Assembly (NCBI RefSeq): GCF_019212185.1
Contig: NZ_CP078138.1
Location: 2,028,501 to 2,092,500, forward strand
Direction: 5' to 3'
Source of the DNA: Pseudomonas fluorescens
Lineage (GTDB): Bacteria; Pseudomonadota; Gammaproteobacteria; Pseudomonadales; Pseudomonadaceae
Length of the DNA: 64,000 nt
Under the pieces are notes generated by a model that was not told the origin of the DNA, ran no database searches, and worked only from the letters and a program-made list of their open reading frames with translations. This document shows, piece by piece, positions 37,583-48,119 of this stretch. A program made the translations under genes and the position numbers. The stretch's first letter is position 1; each line of letters starts with the position of its first letter.

Positions 37583-38827
37583 GTGTCGCGTAGACGCGTC
37601 GTAGTCACCGGTATGGGTATGTTGTCGCCACTGGGCACGGATGTGCCGAGCAGCTGGCAGGGCATTCTGGCTGGCCGCAGTGGCATTGGTCTGATCGAAC
37701 ACACCGACCTTTCTGCCTATTCCACTCGTTTTGGCGGCTCGGTAAAGGGCTTCAATGTCGAGGAGTACCTGTCGGTCAAGGAAGCTCGCAAACTCGACCT
37801 GTTCATTCAGTACGGTCTGGCGGCCGGGTTTCAGGCGGTGCGCAATGCCGGCCTGGAAGTCACCGATGCCAACCGTGAACGTATCGGCGTGGCCATGGGT
37901 TCGGGTATTGGCGGACTGACCAATATCGAAGAAACCAGCCGCACCCTGCATGACACCGGGCCACGACGGATCTCTCCGTTTTTCGTGCCAGGTTCGATCA
38001 TCAATATGATTTCCGGATTCCTGTCCATCCACCTCGGTGTGCAGGGTCCCAACTACGCCATAGCCACGGCCTGTACCACTGGTACTCACTGTATTGGCAT
38101 GGCGGCACGCAACATTGCCTACGGCGAAGCCGACGTGATGATTGCCGGCGGTGCCGAAATGGCCGCTTGCGGCCTGGGTATGGGCGGCTTTGGCGCTGCG
38201 CGTGCATTGTCGACCCGCAACGACGAGCCGACCCGCGCCAGTCGTCCGTGGGACAAAGGCCGTGATGGCTTCGTTCTCTCCGATGGCGCCGGTGCCTTGG
38301 TGCTCGAAGAGCTGGAGCACGCCAAGGCCCGCGGCGCGACTATTTACGCCGAACTGATCGGTTTTGGCACCAGTGGCGACGCCTATCACATGACCTCGCC
38401 ACCGGCAGATGGTGCCGGCGCCGCGCGCTGCATCACCAATGCCCTGCGCGATGCGCGGATCAACGGCGACCAGGTGCAGTACATCAACGCCCATGGCACC
38501 TCGACCTCGGCCGGCGACCTCGCCGAAGCCCAGGCGATCAAGACCGTGTTCGGCGATCATGCCTACAAGCTGGCCGTCAGCTCGACCAAGTCCATGACCG
38601 GTCACCTGTTGGGTGCTGCGGGCGCTGTCGAAGCGATCTTCAGCGTGCTGGCGATCAATGGCCAGGTGGCGCCTCCGACCATCAACCTCGATGAGCCGGA
38701 CGAAGGCTGCGATCTCGATTTCGTGCCGCACACTGCACGCAACATGGATATCGACGTGGTCCTGTCCAACTCCTTCGGGTTTGGCGGCACCAACGGCTCG
38801 CTGGTGTTCCGTCGGTTTGCCGACTGA
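37583..38827 (+). CDS. fabF: 3-oxoacyl-ACP synthase II
   Basis: A 414-residue condensing enzyme that elongates acyl-ACP with malonyl-ACP. Cys164 ([11 protein letters not shown]), the HGTSTSAGD histidine loop, and [13 protein letters not shown] (Lys and second His) make the catalytic site. The GTG start has AAGGAG 6 nt upstream. It overlaps pabC by one base, an arrangement conserved in gamma-proteobacteria. Confidence 0.96.
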   Translation: MSRRRVVVTGMGMLSPLGTDVPSSWQGILAGRSGIGLIEHTDLSAYSTRFGGSVKGFNVEEYLSVKEARKLDLFIQYGLAAGFQAVRNAGLEVTDANRERIGVAMGSGIGGLTNIEETSRTLHDTGPRRISPFFVPGSIINMISGFLSIHLGVQGPNYAIATACTTGTHCIGMAARNIAYGEADVMIAGGAEMAACGLGMGGFGAARALSTRNDEPTRASRPWDKGRDGFVLSDGAGALVLEELEHAKARGATIYAELIGFGTSGDAYHMTSPPADGAGAARCITNALRDARINGDQVQYINAHGTSTSAGDLAEAQAIKTVFGDHAYKLAVSSTKSMTGHLLGAAGAVEAIFSVLAINGQVAPPTINLDEPDEGCDLDFVPHTARNMDIDVVLSNSFGFGGTNGSLVFRRFAD

Positions 38828-39642
38828 TGGACAGCTGGGTCGACGGTCAACCGGCTGACAGCCTGTCGCTCAAGGACCGCGGCCTGGCATACGGCGATGG
38901 CCTGTTCGAGACCATCGCCGTCAAGGCGGGCCAGCCGTTGCTGCTGGAGCGCCATCTGCAACGGCTGGCCGAAGGCTGCCAGCGCCTGGCGATTGCGGTG
39001 GATCACGACCTGGTTCGTCGCGAGCTGCTGGCCTATGCCGGTGCCCTCGGCGACGGCGTACTCAAGCTGATCCTCACACGTGGCGACAGCCAGCGCGGTT
39101 ACGCCGTCGACCCCGCAGCTGCGCCTCGGCGCATCCTGCAAGGCAATCCTCCCGCCGCCTATCCGCCGGTCCATGCGGAGCAAGGTGTGCACCTGTTTCC
39201 CTGCACCACACGGCTTGCAACCCAGCCGCTGTTGGCAGGTCTCAAACACCTGAACCGTCTTGAACAAGTGCTTGCCCGTTCTGAATGGCAGGGCAGCGAT
39301 TGTGCCGAAGGTTTGATGCTCGATCTGGATGGGCGAGTCATCGAAGGTGTTTTCAGTAATTTGTTCATGGTCTGTGGAGGCGTGTTGATCACCGCCGATT
39401 TGCGTCGCTGTGGCGTTGCTGGCGTGATGCGTGGCGAGTTGTTGTCCCGGGCCGGTGCTCTGGGTATCCCCACTGAAATCACCGATATCAGCCTGCAACA
39501 ACTGCAGCAGGCCGATGAAGTATTCGTCTGCAACAGCGTGTACGGCATCTGGCCGGTATGCGCGTATGCTGCGCTGAGCTGGCCGGTTGGGCCGCTCACC
39601 CGTAAACTGCAAGGCATTGCCCGCGCACTACTGGATGCTTGA
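38827..39642 (+). CDS. pabC: aminodeoxychorismate lyase
   Basis: A 271-residue PLP-dependent fold-type IV enzyme that releases p-aminobenzoate for folate synthesis. The PLP lysine is Lys140 in LKHLNRLEQVLAR, and EGVFSNLFMVCGG is the conserved phosphate-binding part. It shares one base with the fabF stop and is followed 3 nt later by mltG. Confidence 0.94.
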   Translation: MDSWVDGQPADSLSLKDRGLAYGDGLFETIAVKAGQPLLLERHLQRLAEGCQRLAIAVDHDLVRRELLAYAGALGDGVLKLILTRGDSQRGYAVDPAAAPRRILQGNPPAAYPPVHAEQGVHLFPCTTRLATQPLLAGLKHLNRLEQVLARSEWQGSDCAEGLMLDLDGRVIEGVFSNLFMVCGGVLITADLRRCGVAGVMRGELLSRAGALGIPTEITDISLQQLQQADEVFVCNSVYGIWPVCAYAALSWPVGPLTRKLQGIARALLDA

Positions 39643-39645
39643 TTC

Positions 39646-40794
39646 GTGAGACGTAAACTCTTGCTGCTGCTGGAAACCGGATTGGTTCTGGCGGGGCTGA
39701 CGCTGGGCTTTTCCGCCTGGAAAATCGATTCGGCGCTGGAGCAGCCGCTCAATATTACTCAGGAAGAGTTACTGGATGTACCTACGGGCTCGACGCCGTC
39801 CGGGACCTTCAATCGCCTGGAAGCCGACGGCGTGCTTGAGGATGCTTTCTGGCTGCGCCTGTACTGGCGCTTCAACCTGGCAACCCAGCCTCTGCACAGT
39901 GGTGAATACCGGATGTTGCCAGGCATGACTGCGCAAGGTCTGATCGGTGTCTGGCAGCGTGGCGAAGTGGTCCAGTACAGCCTGACCCTGGTCGAAGGCT
40001 GGAACTTCCGCCAGGTTCGCGCGGCATTGGCGAAAAACGACAAACTCGAACAAACCCTGGTTGGCTTGAGCGACAGCGAGCTGATGGAGAAGCTTGGCCA
40101 TCCGGGCGTATTCCCCGAGGGCCGGTTTTTTCCTGATACTTACCGCTTCGTGCGGGGCATGAGCGATGCCGATGTGCTGGAGAAAGCTTACGATCGGCTC
40201 GAGGACGTGCTGGCCAAGGAATGGGCCAAGCGTGCGCCGGACCTGCCTTACAACGACCCTTACAAGGCGTTGATCATGGCGTCCCTGGTGGAAAAGGAAA
40301 CCGGCGTGCCGCAGGAGCGTGGGCAGATTGCCGGGGTGTTTGTGCGACGCCTGCAGATGGGCATGATGCTGCAGACCGATCCGACGGTGATCTATGGCAT
40401 GGGTGAGCGCTACAACGGCAAGTTGACCCGGGCCTCGCTGAAAGAGCCTACGCCCTACAATACCTATGTGATTTTCGGCCTGCCGCCGACACCCATTGCC
40501 ATGGTCGGTCGCGAAGCCATTCATGCAGCGCTGAATCCGGTATCCGGCAGCAGCCTGTATTTCGTCGCACGCGGTGATGGCAGTCATGTTTTCTCCGATG
40601 ACCTGGATGCCCATAACAGCGCGGTGCGCGAGTATCAGCTCAAGCGTCGTGCGGACTACCGTTCGAGCCCGGCGCCGGTCAATGATGCCCCCGTGCCGGA
40701 TGAGCAGGGGCCGAGCGAGGTGCCAGAAGAGCAGCCGCCGGCAGCCGTGCCTGAGCCTCAACCCGACACTGCATCCCCGCAAAGCCCGCAATGA
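39646..40794 (+). CDS. mltG: endolytic murein transglycosylase MltG
   Basis: A 382-residue membrane-anchored lytic transglycosylase (YceG family) thought to end new glycan strands. It has an N-terminal membrane span (residues 4-22), a LysM-like domain and the catalytic region IMASLVEKETGVPQERGQ with Glu216/Glu218, then LQTDPTVIYGMGERYNGKL. The last 45 residues form a Pro/Glu-rich tail that is longer than in E. coli and probably disordered. The GTG start follows pabC closely; tmk comes 19 nt later. Confidence 0.93.
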   Translation: MRRKLLLLLETGLVLAGLTLGFSAWKIDSALEQPLNITQEELLDVPTGSTPSGTFNRLEADGVLEDAFWLRLYWRFNLATQPLHSGEYRMLPGMTAQGLIGVWQRGEVVQYSLTLVEGWNFRQVRAALAKNDKLEQTLVGLSDSELMEKLGHPGVFPEGRFFPDTYRFVRGMSDADVLEKAYDRLEDVLAKEWAKRAPDLPYNDPYKALIMASLVEKETGVPQERGQIAGVFVRRLQMGMMLQTDPTVIYGMGERYNGKLTRASLKEPTPYNTYVIFGLPPTPIAMVGREAIHAALNPVSGSSLYFVARGDGSHVFSDDLDAHNSAVREYQLKRRADYRSSPAPVNDAPVPDEQGPSEVPEEQPPAAVPEPQPDTASPQSPQ

Positions 40795-40804
40795 CTCTGA
40801 CTAA

Positions 40805-42425
<1,621 letters not shown>

Positions 42426-42433
42426 AATGCGGT

Positions 42434-42478
42434 ATGCGGACAAGCTCCGACCGTCCCACTGATACGATTGAGTTGTAG
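42434..42478 (+). pseudogene. probable remnant of the pilZ 3' end
   Basis: A 14-codon frame reads MRTSSDRPTDTIEL and stops at 42476-42478. Intact Pseudomonas PilZ proteins, as I remember them, end in a closely similar S-S/E-D-RPT-x-T tail, and pilZ normally sits exactly here between holB and tatD. Only 60 nt are left between the two genes. The simplest reading is a deletion that removed about 100 codons of pilZ and kept its tail. A second frame over the same bases (ATG at 42427) gives no recognisable sequence. The match is short and comes from memory. Confidence 0.45.
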
Positions 42479-42485
42479 CCTCACT

Positions 42486-43274
42486 ATGCTTGTAGATTCC
42501 CATTGCCACCTCGACCGCCTCGACCTGGCCGTCCACGATGGCTCACTTGATGCAGCCCTTGAGGCGGCCCGCCAGCGCGGCGTCGGACACTTCCTGTGCA
42601 TCGGCGTCAGCGTCGACAACGCGGCCGAGGTCAAAGCGCTGGCGGAACGCTATGCCGACGTCGACTGCTCCGTGGGCGTTCACCCTCTGGATGTGCAGCC
42701 GGGCGCTGCGCCGGCGCTGGACTGGCTGCTGCAGGAGTTGAATCATCCACGGGTGGTAGCTATCGGCGAAACCGGCCTGGATTACCATTACGAGCCGGAA
42801 GCGGCCGAGTTGCAGCAGGAATCCTTCCGTTTGCACCTGCAGGCCGCCCAGCAGACCGGAAAGCCGGTGATTGTGCATACCCGTGGCGCGCGCGCCGATA
42901 CCCTAAGCCTGCTGCGCGAAGCCGCCTTGCCCCAGGCCGGGGTGCTGCACTGCTTCACCGAAGACTGGGAGATGGCCAAGGCCGCGCTGGATCTGGGCTT
43001 CTACATTTCGTTGTCGGGTATCGTCACCTTCCGCAACGCCGATGCCCTGCGTGACGTTGCCGGCAAGGTGCCGGCCGACCGACTGCTGGTCGAGACCGAT
43101 TCACCATACCTGGCGCCGATCCCGTATCGGGGTAAGCCGAACTTGCCGCAATACGTGCGAGAAGTGGCAGAGTTCCTTGCGATGTTGCGCGGCGAATCCT
43201 ACGAGCGCTTCGCCGAGCAGACCACCCAGAACTTCAAGCGATTGTTCCCGTTGGCGCACGTCAGGCCCGCCTGA
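42486..43274 (+). CDS. TatD-family metal-dependent hydrolase
   Basis: A 262-residue TIM-barrel hydrolase (YcfH-like) with the metal site DSHCHLDRLDL at the N-terminus, GETGLDYHYEP, HTRGARADTL, HCFTEDWE and the late ETDSPYLAP. Family members are 3'-5' exonucleases or D-aminoacyl-tRNA deacylase-like enzymes. The ATG at 42486 gives the standard MLVDSHCHLD start; a TTG six codons upstream would fall in the pilZ remnant. The minus-strand sRNA RgsA begins downstream. Confidence 0.92.
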   Translation: MLVDSHCHLDRLDLAVHDGSLDAALEAARQRGVGHFLCIGVSVDNAAEVKALAERYADVDCSVGVHPLDVQPGAAPALDWLLQELNHPRVVAIGETGLDYHYEPEAAELQQESFRLHLQAAQQTGKPVIVHTRGARADTLSLLREAALPQAGVLHCFTEDWEMAKAALDLGFYISLSGIVTFRNADALRDVAGKVPADRLLVETDSPYLAPIPYRGKPNLPQYVREVAEFLAMLRGESYERFAEQTTQNFKRLFPLAHVRPA

Positions 43275-43300
43275 TCGCCTGCGAGGTCAAATCGCGGGCA

Positions 43301-43417
43301 AAAAAAACCCGGGTTCTGGGGGGTGAATCCGGGTTAAGACCATTAGGAGTGAAACAAAGGCACTCGGTCCGTTGGCGCCTATATCCACGCGTCACTTGGG
43401 GGAGATGACGCGCCGAC
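43301..43417 (-). ncRNA. rgsA: small RNA RgsA (P16)
   Basis: The transcript is about 117 nt on the minus strand. It has a 5' hairpin (GCGTCA ... TGACGC), a single-stranded middle and a Rho-independent terminator (AACCCGG ... CCGGGTTTTTTT) ending at 43301. Two CAATACT boxes lie directly upstream (43430-43424 and 43440-43434), close to the CTATACT -10 used by RpoS. RgsA is a known RpoS-dependent, Hfq-associated sRNA of Pseudomonas involved in stationary-phase and peroxide stress, and in P. aeruginosa it lies by PA2958, next to the tatD and TetR homologues as here. Position, length and structure agree; the sequence match is from memory. Confidence 0.7.
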
Positions 43418-43700
43418 ATTTGAAGTATTGATCAGTATTGCGCGCAGTCCAGTTTGATCCCCCGGCTTTCTTAAACAAATTTGGAATACCGGCGCTTCGC
43501 TTGAGTTCTCATTGCTGGACGGAACCGCTGGGGAGGGGCTCTGATTGGCCGGTTTGGCGGTGCTCGCCGTCAGCACTGTCTGACGCAAGCTGACACAAAT
43601 TCAACAAGAAACTGGGTCATGCTCGGATGATCCGTGCAATTTGGCGCAAGTTAGGCATAATACCCGGCTTCGAATTTTGACCCCTACAGACCTTTTTCTT

Positions 43701-44339
43701 ATGCACAAAGAACCTCGTAAGGTCCGTGAGTTTCGTCGCCGCGAGCAAGAAATTCTCGACACCGCGCTCAAGCTGTTCCTCGAACAAGGTGAAGACAGTG
43801 TCACCGTCGAGATGATCGCTGATGCCGTGGGAATCGGCAAAGGCACCATCTACAAGCACTTCAAGTCCAAGGCGGAGATCTACCTGCGCCTGATGCTCGA
43901 CTACGAGCGCGACCTGAACGAGCTGCTGCATTCGGCCGATGTCGACAAGGACAAGGAAGCCCTGTCCCGGGCTTACTTCGAATTCCGCATGCGTGATCCG
44001 CAGCGCTACCGCTTGTTCGATCGCCTGGAAGAAAAGGTGGTCAAGGGCAACCAGGTGCCGGAGATGGTCGAGGAGTTGCACAAGATCCGTGCCTCCAATT
44101 TCGAACGCCTGACCTTGCTGATCAAGGGCCGTATCAGCGAAGGCAAGCTCGAAGACGTGCCGCCGTATTTCCACTACTGCGCGACTTGGGCCCTGGTCCA
44201 CGGCGCGGTGGCGCTGTATCACTCGCCGTTCTGGAGCAATGTGCTGGAAGATCAGGAAGGCTTCTTCCAGTTCCTGATGGACATCGGCGTGCGCATGGGT
44301 AACAAGCGCAAGCGCGATACCGACACCTCGAGCAGCTGA
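43701..44339 (+). CDS. TetR/AcrR-family transcriptional regulator
   Basis: A 212-residue regulator with an N-terminal TetR helix-turn-helix (about residues 17-62, ending GIGKGTIYKHFKSKAEIYLRL) and a C-terminal helical ligand domain. Both ends are highly charged. The ATG at 43701 is the family-like start; the frame is open for 20 more codons upstream without support. The ligand is unknown. Its position after rgsA and before moaA is conserved with PA2957 of P. aeruginosa on one side. The perfect inverted repeat at 44417-44446 could be its operator, but it is downstream of the gene. Confidence 0.9.
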   Translation: MHKEPRKVREFRRREQEILDTALKLFLEQGEDSVTVEMIADAVGIGKGTIYKHFKSKAEIYLRLMLDYERDLNELLHSADVDKDKEALSRAYFEFRMRDPQRYRLFDRLEEKVVKGNQVPEMVEELHKIRASNFERLTLLIKGRISEGKLEDVPPYFHYCATWALVHGAVALYHSPFWSNVLEDQEGFFQFLMDIGVRMGNKRKRDTDTSSS

Positions 44340-44357
44340 TTCATTCAGCTGCTTTAT

Positions 44358-44383
44358 TGCGCCATGTTTCCCTGTATGGCGCA
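44358..44383 (+). terminator. hairpin after the TetR gene
   Basis: TGCGCCAT and ATGGCGCA form an 8-bp stem with a 10-nt loop. There is no T-run, so a terminator role is only likely from position. Confidence 0.35.
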
Positions 44384-44416
44384 GTGCCCCAGGAATATAC
44401 TCAGGCTTAGGTATTG

Positions 44417-44446
44417 CTAAAACTTGATTTGTGAGTCAAGTTTTAG
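44417..44446. promoter_or_regulatory. perfect 11-bp inverted repeat upstream of moaA
   Basis: CTAAAACTTGA and TCAAGTTTTAG are exact inverse complements separated by 8 nt. It lies 32 nt before the moaA start. No T-run follows, so it is not a terminator. It fits a dimeric repressor site or an mRNA hairpin in the moaA leader. It is not an ANR box: the TTGA/TCAA halves are 8 nt apart instead of the required TTGAT-N4-ATCAA. Confidence 0.6.
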
Positions 44447-44478
44447 ACTTTCCGAATCGACCTCCGCCGGAGTAATCC

Positions 44479-45447
44479 ATGATCGTTGACCGACAAGGCA
44501 GACGTTTTCGCAATTTGCGCGTCAGCCTGACCTCCGCCTGCAACTATGCCTGCACCTATTGTGTGCCCAATGGCAAGCGCCTGGTGGCGGCGCAGGATGA
44601 GCTGTCGGCCGAAGCCATGGCGCGCGGAGTCGCCTATCTGATCGAAGCGGCGGGCATCGAACGCCTGCGCATCACCGGTGGCGAGCCGCTGGTCAGTCCC
44701 AAGCTCGAGACCTTCATGCGCGCGGTGGGGCAGATGGGCCTGGCGGATATCAGCCTGACCACCAATGGCCAATTGCTCGCCAAGAAACTGCCCCTGTTGG
44801 TGGACGCCGGCATTCGCCGCATCAACGTTTCCCTCGACACCCTGGACGCCGCGGCCTTTCGCAGTATCGCCCGGGGCGGCGACCTGCCAACGGTGCTCGA
44901 TGGCATGCAGCAGGCCAGTGCCGCCGGGATCAGGATCAAGGTCAACATGGTGCCGCTGCGCGGGCAGAACCTCGATCAGGTCATGCCATTGCTCGATTAC
45001 TGCCTGGAGCGCAATTACGAGCTGCGCTTCATCGAACTGATGCGCATGGGCCATCTGGCCAGCGACTCCAACGGCTTCCTGCAACAGTTCGTCAGCCTGC
45101 AGCAGTTGCTCGAGCTGATTGGCGAGCGCTATGAGTACCTGCAAGCCGATGCACCGCTGGATGCGACGGCGGTGCGTTATGCCATTCCCGGCCATGGCCA
45201 TTTCGGCGTGATCGCCAACGAAAGTGTGCCGTTCTGCCGGACCTGCTCGCGGCTGCGTCTGTCCTCCACGGGCTGGCTGCACGGTTGCCTGTCGTCGAGC
45301 AATCGCCACTTTGTCGGCGATCTATTGGACAAACCGCGCCACCAAGCCTTGCCAGCCCTCCAGCGCTTGCTGGTCAAAGCCTTGGGCGACAAGCAGGACG
45401 TGGCGTTTTCCGGTGGCGCAACGGTGATGAAAATCATCGGCGGCTGA
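44479..45447 (+). CDS. moaA: GTP 3',8-cyclase MoaA, molybdenum cofactor synthesis
   Basis: A 322-residue radical SAM enzyme that starts molybdopterin synthesis from GTP. The SAM cluster is Cys21, Cys25 and Cys28 (CNYACTYC), and the C-terminal substrate cluster is Cys253, Cys256 and Cys270 (CRTC ... HGC). The last two residues are Gly-Gly, needed in MoaA for activity. It stands alone, not with moaBCDE. It may be one of several moaA copies in the genome. The molybdenum hydroxylase at 22.6-25.4 kb would need its product. Confidence 0.92.
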   Translation: MIVDRQGRRFRNLRVSLTSACNYACTYCVPNGKRLVAAQDELSAEAMARGVAYLIEAAGIERLRITGGEPLVSPKLETFMRAVGQMGLADISLTTNGQLLAKKLPLLVDAGIRRINVSLDTLDAAAFRSIARGGDLPTVLDGMQQASAAGIRIKVNMVPLRGQNLDQVMPLLDYCLERNYELRFIELMRMGHLASDSNGFLQQFVSLQQLLELIGERYEYLQADAPLDATAVRYAIPGHGHFGVIANESVPFCRTCSRLRLSSTGWLHGCLSSSNRHFVGDLLDKPRHQALPALQRLLVKALGDKQDVAFSGGATVMKIIGG

Positions 45448-45514
45448 GCTGGCGCGGAAGCTGCATCCTGTCGACATTCGCCGGTTTTCCGTCACCGGCT
45501 TCTGGAGGGGAAGG

Positions 45515-46120
45515 ATGCGTAGCCTGGTTTTGCTGCTCAGCGCGTTGGCGCTGGGTGGCTGCATGACTGTCAGTGACATGGGGGAAGGGGTTCGCTATCA
45601 GATGAGCGATGCCGGCTTTCTCGATCACAGCGACAGCCGTCGGGTGAACAACCTGCGTATTCAACCCGACTCCTTCATCTATATTGCCCAGGGCCCGTTC
45701 GCCCCGCCAGGTAGCGCCGATCCTCGGCAGAACGTGGTCGCCGAACAGGCCTTCAACGGCTTTATCGAATATTTCCCGATGGTCCGCCGCGCACGTGCTC
45801 CCGAAGGCCTGGACGCAGCCATGGGCGAGGCTCGGGCGGCCGGTGCGCACTATTTGCTGTACACCCGTTTCGCCAGCGCCGATGACCGCATCGGTAACTC
45901 GGATGAATGGCTGGACCAGGAAGCCGTGGACCGCCTCGGGATCGACAGTGGGGTGATTCAGCTGATGTTGATCGAGACCAGCACCCAGTATTTGATTGAT
46001 ACTGCACGGATCAAGAGTCGTGGCGGTTTACTGACGTTCCACGATAACAAGCCAGAAGATCTGATCGGGCCGCCGCTGGCGCAATATGCGCGCAGCCTGC
46101 TCGGCCTCGGCGATCAGTAG
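45515..46120 (+). CDS. DUF4823 lipoprotein
   Basis: A 201-residue lipoprotein with a short signal peptide and lipobox LALGGC (Cys16); residue +2 is Met, so sorting to the outer membrane is expected. The mature part fits the DUF4823 family, of unknown role. A GGAGGGGAAGG-like ribosome-binding site precedes the ATG. The DUF1285 gene follows after 17 nt and is probably cotranscribed. Confidence 0.87.
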   Translation: MRSLVLLLSALALGGCMTVSDMGEGVRYQMSDAGFLDHSDSRRVNNLRIQPDSFIYIAQGPFAPPGSADPRQNVVAEQAFNGFIEYFPMVRRARAPEGLDAAMGEARAAGAHYLLYTRFASADDRIGNSDEWLDQEAVDRLGIDSGVIQLMLIETSTQYLIDTARIKSRGGLLTFHDNKPEDLIGPPLAQYARSLLGLGDQ

Positions 46121-46137
46121 TTGATTGGGAGAGTGAG

Positions 46138-46698
46138 ATGAGTGATCCGCACAAGGCCAACGATCTGTTGGGGCAAATTCCCAAGTCCAAAGGCTTGCCG
46201 CCGGTTCATTTGTGGAACCCCGACTTCTGCGGCGACATCGACATGCGCATCGCCCGCGACGGCACCTGGTATTACCTGGGCACGCCCATCGGACGCAAGC
46301 CGATGGTCAAGCTGTTCTCCACCATCATCCGCCGCGACGGTGATGATTATTTCCTGGTGACTCCGGTGGAGAAGGTCGGGATCAAGGTGGATGACGCGCC
46401 TTTTGTCGCGGTGACCCTGGAAGTGGAGGGAGAGGGTGAGGCCCAGGTGCTGCGCTTTACCACCAACGTCGAAGAGCTGACCGAGGCCGGTAAGGAGCAT
46501 CCGTTGCGCGTGGTCATTGACCCGCGGACCCAGGAGCCAGCGCCCTATGTGCATGTGCGCTCCAACCTCGAAGCGCTGATTCATCGCAACGTGTTCTATC
46601 AACTGGTCGAGCTCGCCGTCAGCCGCGAACTCGACGGTCAGCGTTGGCTGGGTGTGTGGAGCGGCGGCGAGTTCTTCCGGATCGGTCTTGAGCCCTGA
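46138..46698 (+). CDS. DUF1285 protein
   Basis: A 186-residue soluble protein of the DUF1285 family, with [20 protein letters not shown] near the start and a C-terminal [19 protein letters not shown]. Structures of relatives show a two-domain beta fold, but the function is not known. The stop is only 3 nt from the end of the convergent MFS gene, with no terminator between, so the two messages overlap. Confidence 0.88.
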   Translation: MSDPHKANDLLGQIPKSKGLPPVHLWNPDFCGDIDMRIARDGTWYYLGTPIGRKPMVKLFSTIIRRDGDDYFLVTPVEKVGIKVDDAPFVAVTLEVEGEGEAQVLRFTTNVEELTEAGKEHPLRVVIDPRTQEPAPYVHVRSNLEALIHRNVFYQLVELAVSRELDGQRWLGVWSGGEFFRIGLEP

Positions 46699-46701
46699 TC
46701 C

Positions 46702-47922
46702 CTAGGCCGCTCGCAATGTCTTGCTGGTGACAAGCCGGCGCCAGAGCAGGCGGCCAACGGTGATCGACCAGTTCAACAACGCCACAGCCAGCACCACTTG
46801 CAGCATCGTCGACAGCCCTTGCTCGACGATGATCCTGCCCGCCAACCATGGAAAGCCGAAGACCCCGACAAAATACCCCAGGCTGAACAACAGCAGGGCT
46901 TGCGGGGTATGGCCGGGCGGTGCCTCGTTGGCGGCCAGGCCGTTGATCACCGAATAGGTGAGGCCATAGCCGACCCCCAGCGCAGCGGCTGCCATCAAAT
47001 AGGTGAGGGCGTCGTCGACCCGATAGGCAAACATCAGGATAGACACCACCATCAGCCCCGACAGCAGGCATGAGGCCAGGTACGGATCGCGCTTGACCAC
47101 CCAGCCGGCCAGCAGCAGGCGGCTGGTGATGGCGGCGCTCATGAAGCCGAGGAAGAACAGCGAGTAGTCCAGTGCGCGGGACGCTGCGTAGCTGGTCTGG
47201 AAACTCGACAAACCGCCGAATACGCAGCCGCCCAGGCCAACCATGAGAATGGCGAACAGCGCTTTGGAAGACATCACTCGCGATGCCGCGGCCCACGAGA
47301 TGCGCGAGACGGCAGCGCTGCCCAATTGATTGGGGCGTTGCTTGAGGATCAGCCCCAGGCGCCAGAAGATCAGGCCGCCGAACAGGCTGGCCAGTGCCGC
47401 CAGGTAAAACGCGCTGATCAAGGGCAATCCCAGCGCACTGGCGGCGCGGCCGAGCAAAGGGCCGGAGCCGATCCCGGTCATCATGCTGCCCGACAGCAGG
47501 GCGAAGTATCGCGCCCGTTGTGCTGGCTCCACCAGCATCGCCACGATGATCGGTCCCAAGGTGTAGAACACGCCCCAGCCAAGGCCCAGGGTCAGGCCGA
47601 AAAACACCAGGGTATTGCCGAATCCGGGTGTCAGGGCAAAGCCCAGGCTGGCCAGCAACAGCAAACCGGCGAAGATCGCAACTGAGCGTGCGGCTCCCAG
47701 CGCGTCCGACAGGTGTCCTGACAGGATAACGGCGGCGAAGGTGCTGAGCATCGCCGCCGAAATCACGCTGCCGGCATCGTGTTCGTTGCCGCCACGTGAG
47801 CTGATCAGCAGCGACAATAGGAAGGTCGAGCCGTAGGACAGCGACAGCAGATAACTGGCCAGGCAAAACAGGCCAAACAGTCTGGTCGGCATGGCGCCGT
47901 CCGAGGTAGTGCGAGTGGACAT
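46702..47922 (-). CDS. MFS transporter
   Basis: A 406-residue protein with twelve predicted membrane spans, a loop between spans 2 and 3 of the MFS type (GHLSDALGAARSVAI) and a long central loop around residue 195. It is an inner-membrane secondary transporter; the substrate cannot be told from the sequence. It is divergent from the GNAT gene (about 200 bp between starts), so the two may be regulated together. Confidence 0.9.
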   Translation of the reverse strand: MSTRTTSDGAMPTRLFGLFCLASYLLSLSYGSTFLLSLLISSRGGNEHDAGSVISAAMLSTFAAVILSGHLSDALGAARSVAIFAGLLLLASLGFALTPGFGNTLVFFGLTLGLGWGVFYTLGPIIVAMLVEPAQRARYFALLSGSMMTGIGSGPLLGRAASALGLPLISAFYLAALASLFGGLIFWRLGLILKQRPNQLGSAAVSRISWAAASRVMSSKALFAILMVGLGGCVFGGLSSFQTSYAASRALDYSLFFLGFMSAAITSRLLLAGWVVKRDPYLASCLLSGLMVVSILMFAYRVDDALTYLMAAAALGVGYGLTYSVINGLAANEAPPGHTPQALLLFSLGYFVGVFGFPWLAGRIIVEQGLSTMLQVVLAVALLNWSITVGRLLWRRLVTSKTLRAA

Positions 47923-48119
47923 GAATGGATCTCGTGGCCTGTTGTTGTTATCGAGCCCTTATCTACCATGGCCCGCGCAGGCATATGTTGTGTGGTTAGT
48001 GGTTTCAGGGTTAGTGGACGGTGGAGTAAGGCAGGGCTGACAAAGTTTTATCGCGGGGGTGTGACGAACGCCGATTGCCGACATAGTATGGCGTTTTCAT
48101 TCGTTCTCAAGGGACGTCT

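Noticed and set aside
44424..44439. Possible ANR/FNR box in the palindrome before moaA.
   Set aside because: The TTGA and TCAA halves are separated by 8 nt; an ANR box needs TTGAT-N4-ATCAA.
44340..44478. Molybdenum-cofactor riboswitch upstream of moaA.
   Set aside because: The 139-nt space is too short and lacks the multi-stem layout of that riboswitch; only one hairpin is present.
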